A stretch of DNA of 5,579 bases, taken from NCBI GenBank assembly GCA_021793715.1, contig JAJYSF010000085.1:1-5579 (forward strand), written 5' to 3'. Each line of letters starts with the position of its first letter. Positions within the stretch are counted from its first letter, which is position 1. This document shows, piece by piece, positions 5,479 to 5,579 of the stretch. The position numbers and the translations under genes are program-made. The notes beneath the pieces are model-generated. The model was not told the origin of the DNA, did not search any database, and was given only the letters and a program-made list of their open reading frames with translations. The DNA comes from Actinomycetes bacterium (GTDB taxonomy: Bacteria > Actinomycetota > Actinomycetes > Actinomycetales > Microbacteriaceae).

Positions 5479-5579
5479 TCAGTTCGCTCCCGAGAACTCG
5501 GCGCGGCGGTTCACGAGCCAGCGTGCGACCGCGTTGACGATGAAGGTCACGATGAAGAGGATGAGGCCGGTGGCGATGA
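5479..5579 (-). CDS. pstC: Phosphate ABC transporter permease PstC, C-terminal end only
   Basis: Only the last 32 codons and the TGA stop (5481-5479) are inside the window. They encode the end of a transmembrane helix and its cytoplasmic tail: IATGLILFIVTFIVNAVARW then LVNRRAEFSGAN. The GLxLFxxTFxVNxxARWxVxR pattern is the usual PstC C-terminus, and the position directly before pstA, with a single base between stop and start, confirms it. Translation of pstA is probably coupled to it. The body of the gene, pstS and the operon promoter lie beyond the right edge. Confidence 0.92.
   Translation of the reverse strand, partial: IATGLILFIVTFIVNAVARWLVNRRAEFSGAN

Noticed and set aside
3532..5579. 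The pst operon as a novel system
   Set aside because: Order pstC-pstA-pstB and all motifs are standard for phosphate uptake; only the PstA extension and the 3' flank merit attention.

Overview
The window is high-GC, densely coded DNA with strong G/C bias at third codon positions. PadR/HAAS, pirin and an actinobacterial-style pst operon are all present. This points to an actinobacterium, most likely of the Microbacteriaceae type; the assignment is an inference from gene style and not a database match.

Layout. (1) Positions 1-1315, minus strand: a pirin-family cupin protein followed 9 bases later by a small GNAT acetyltransferase of the Gcn5-related/NATD1-like type, which runs off the left edge. 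They look like one transcription unit whose first gene is probably leaderless. (2) Positions 1316-1414: a divergent control region. It carries a near-consensus promoter (TTGACA, 18-base spacer, TATTGT) with a 27-base near-perfect palindrome lying across it, the likely PadR operator. (3) Positions 1415-2697, plus strand: a PadR-family repressor, then a six-helix membrane protein with an N-terminal HAAS-type domain, translationally coupled through a 4-base overlap. (4) Positions 2719-3345, plus strand: a 208-residue conserved-looking soluble protein of unknown function, with its own possible -10 box and ribosome binding site. (5) Positions 3346-3531: a convergent, hairpin-rich spacer. On the minus strand it contains an ECF sigma (SigH/SigR-like) promoter pattern, followed about 70 bases later by a terminator-like stem and U-run. 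(6) Positions 3532-5579, minus strand: the end of pstC, then pstA and pstB, the membrane and ATPase parts of the high-affinity phosphate ABC transporter. pstB is the last gene of the operon here.

How they work together. PstC and PstA form the inner-membrane channel and PstB powers phosphate uptake; the upstream promoter, any PHO box and pstS lie outside the window. The PadR and HAAS membrane protein form a self-contained sensor/repressor cassette that probably regulates itself from the palindrome. Pirin and the acetyltransferase form a housekeeping or stress-type pair with no clear link to the others. I see no mobile element, tRNA, rRNA or CRISPR array. The least explained parts are the PadR-HAAS cassette's signal, the 208-residue protein, and the possible small stress-induced RNA 3' of pstB.
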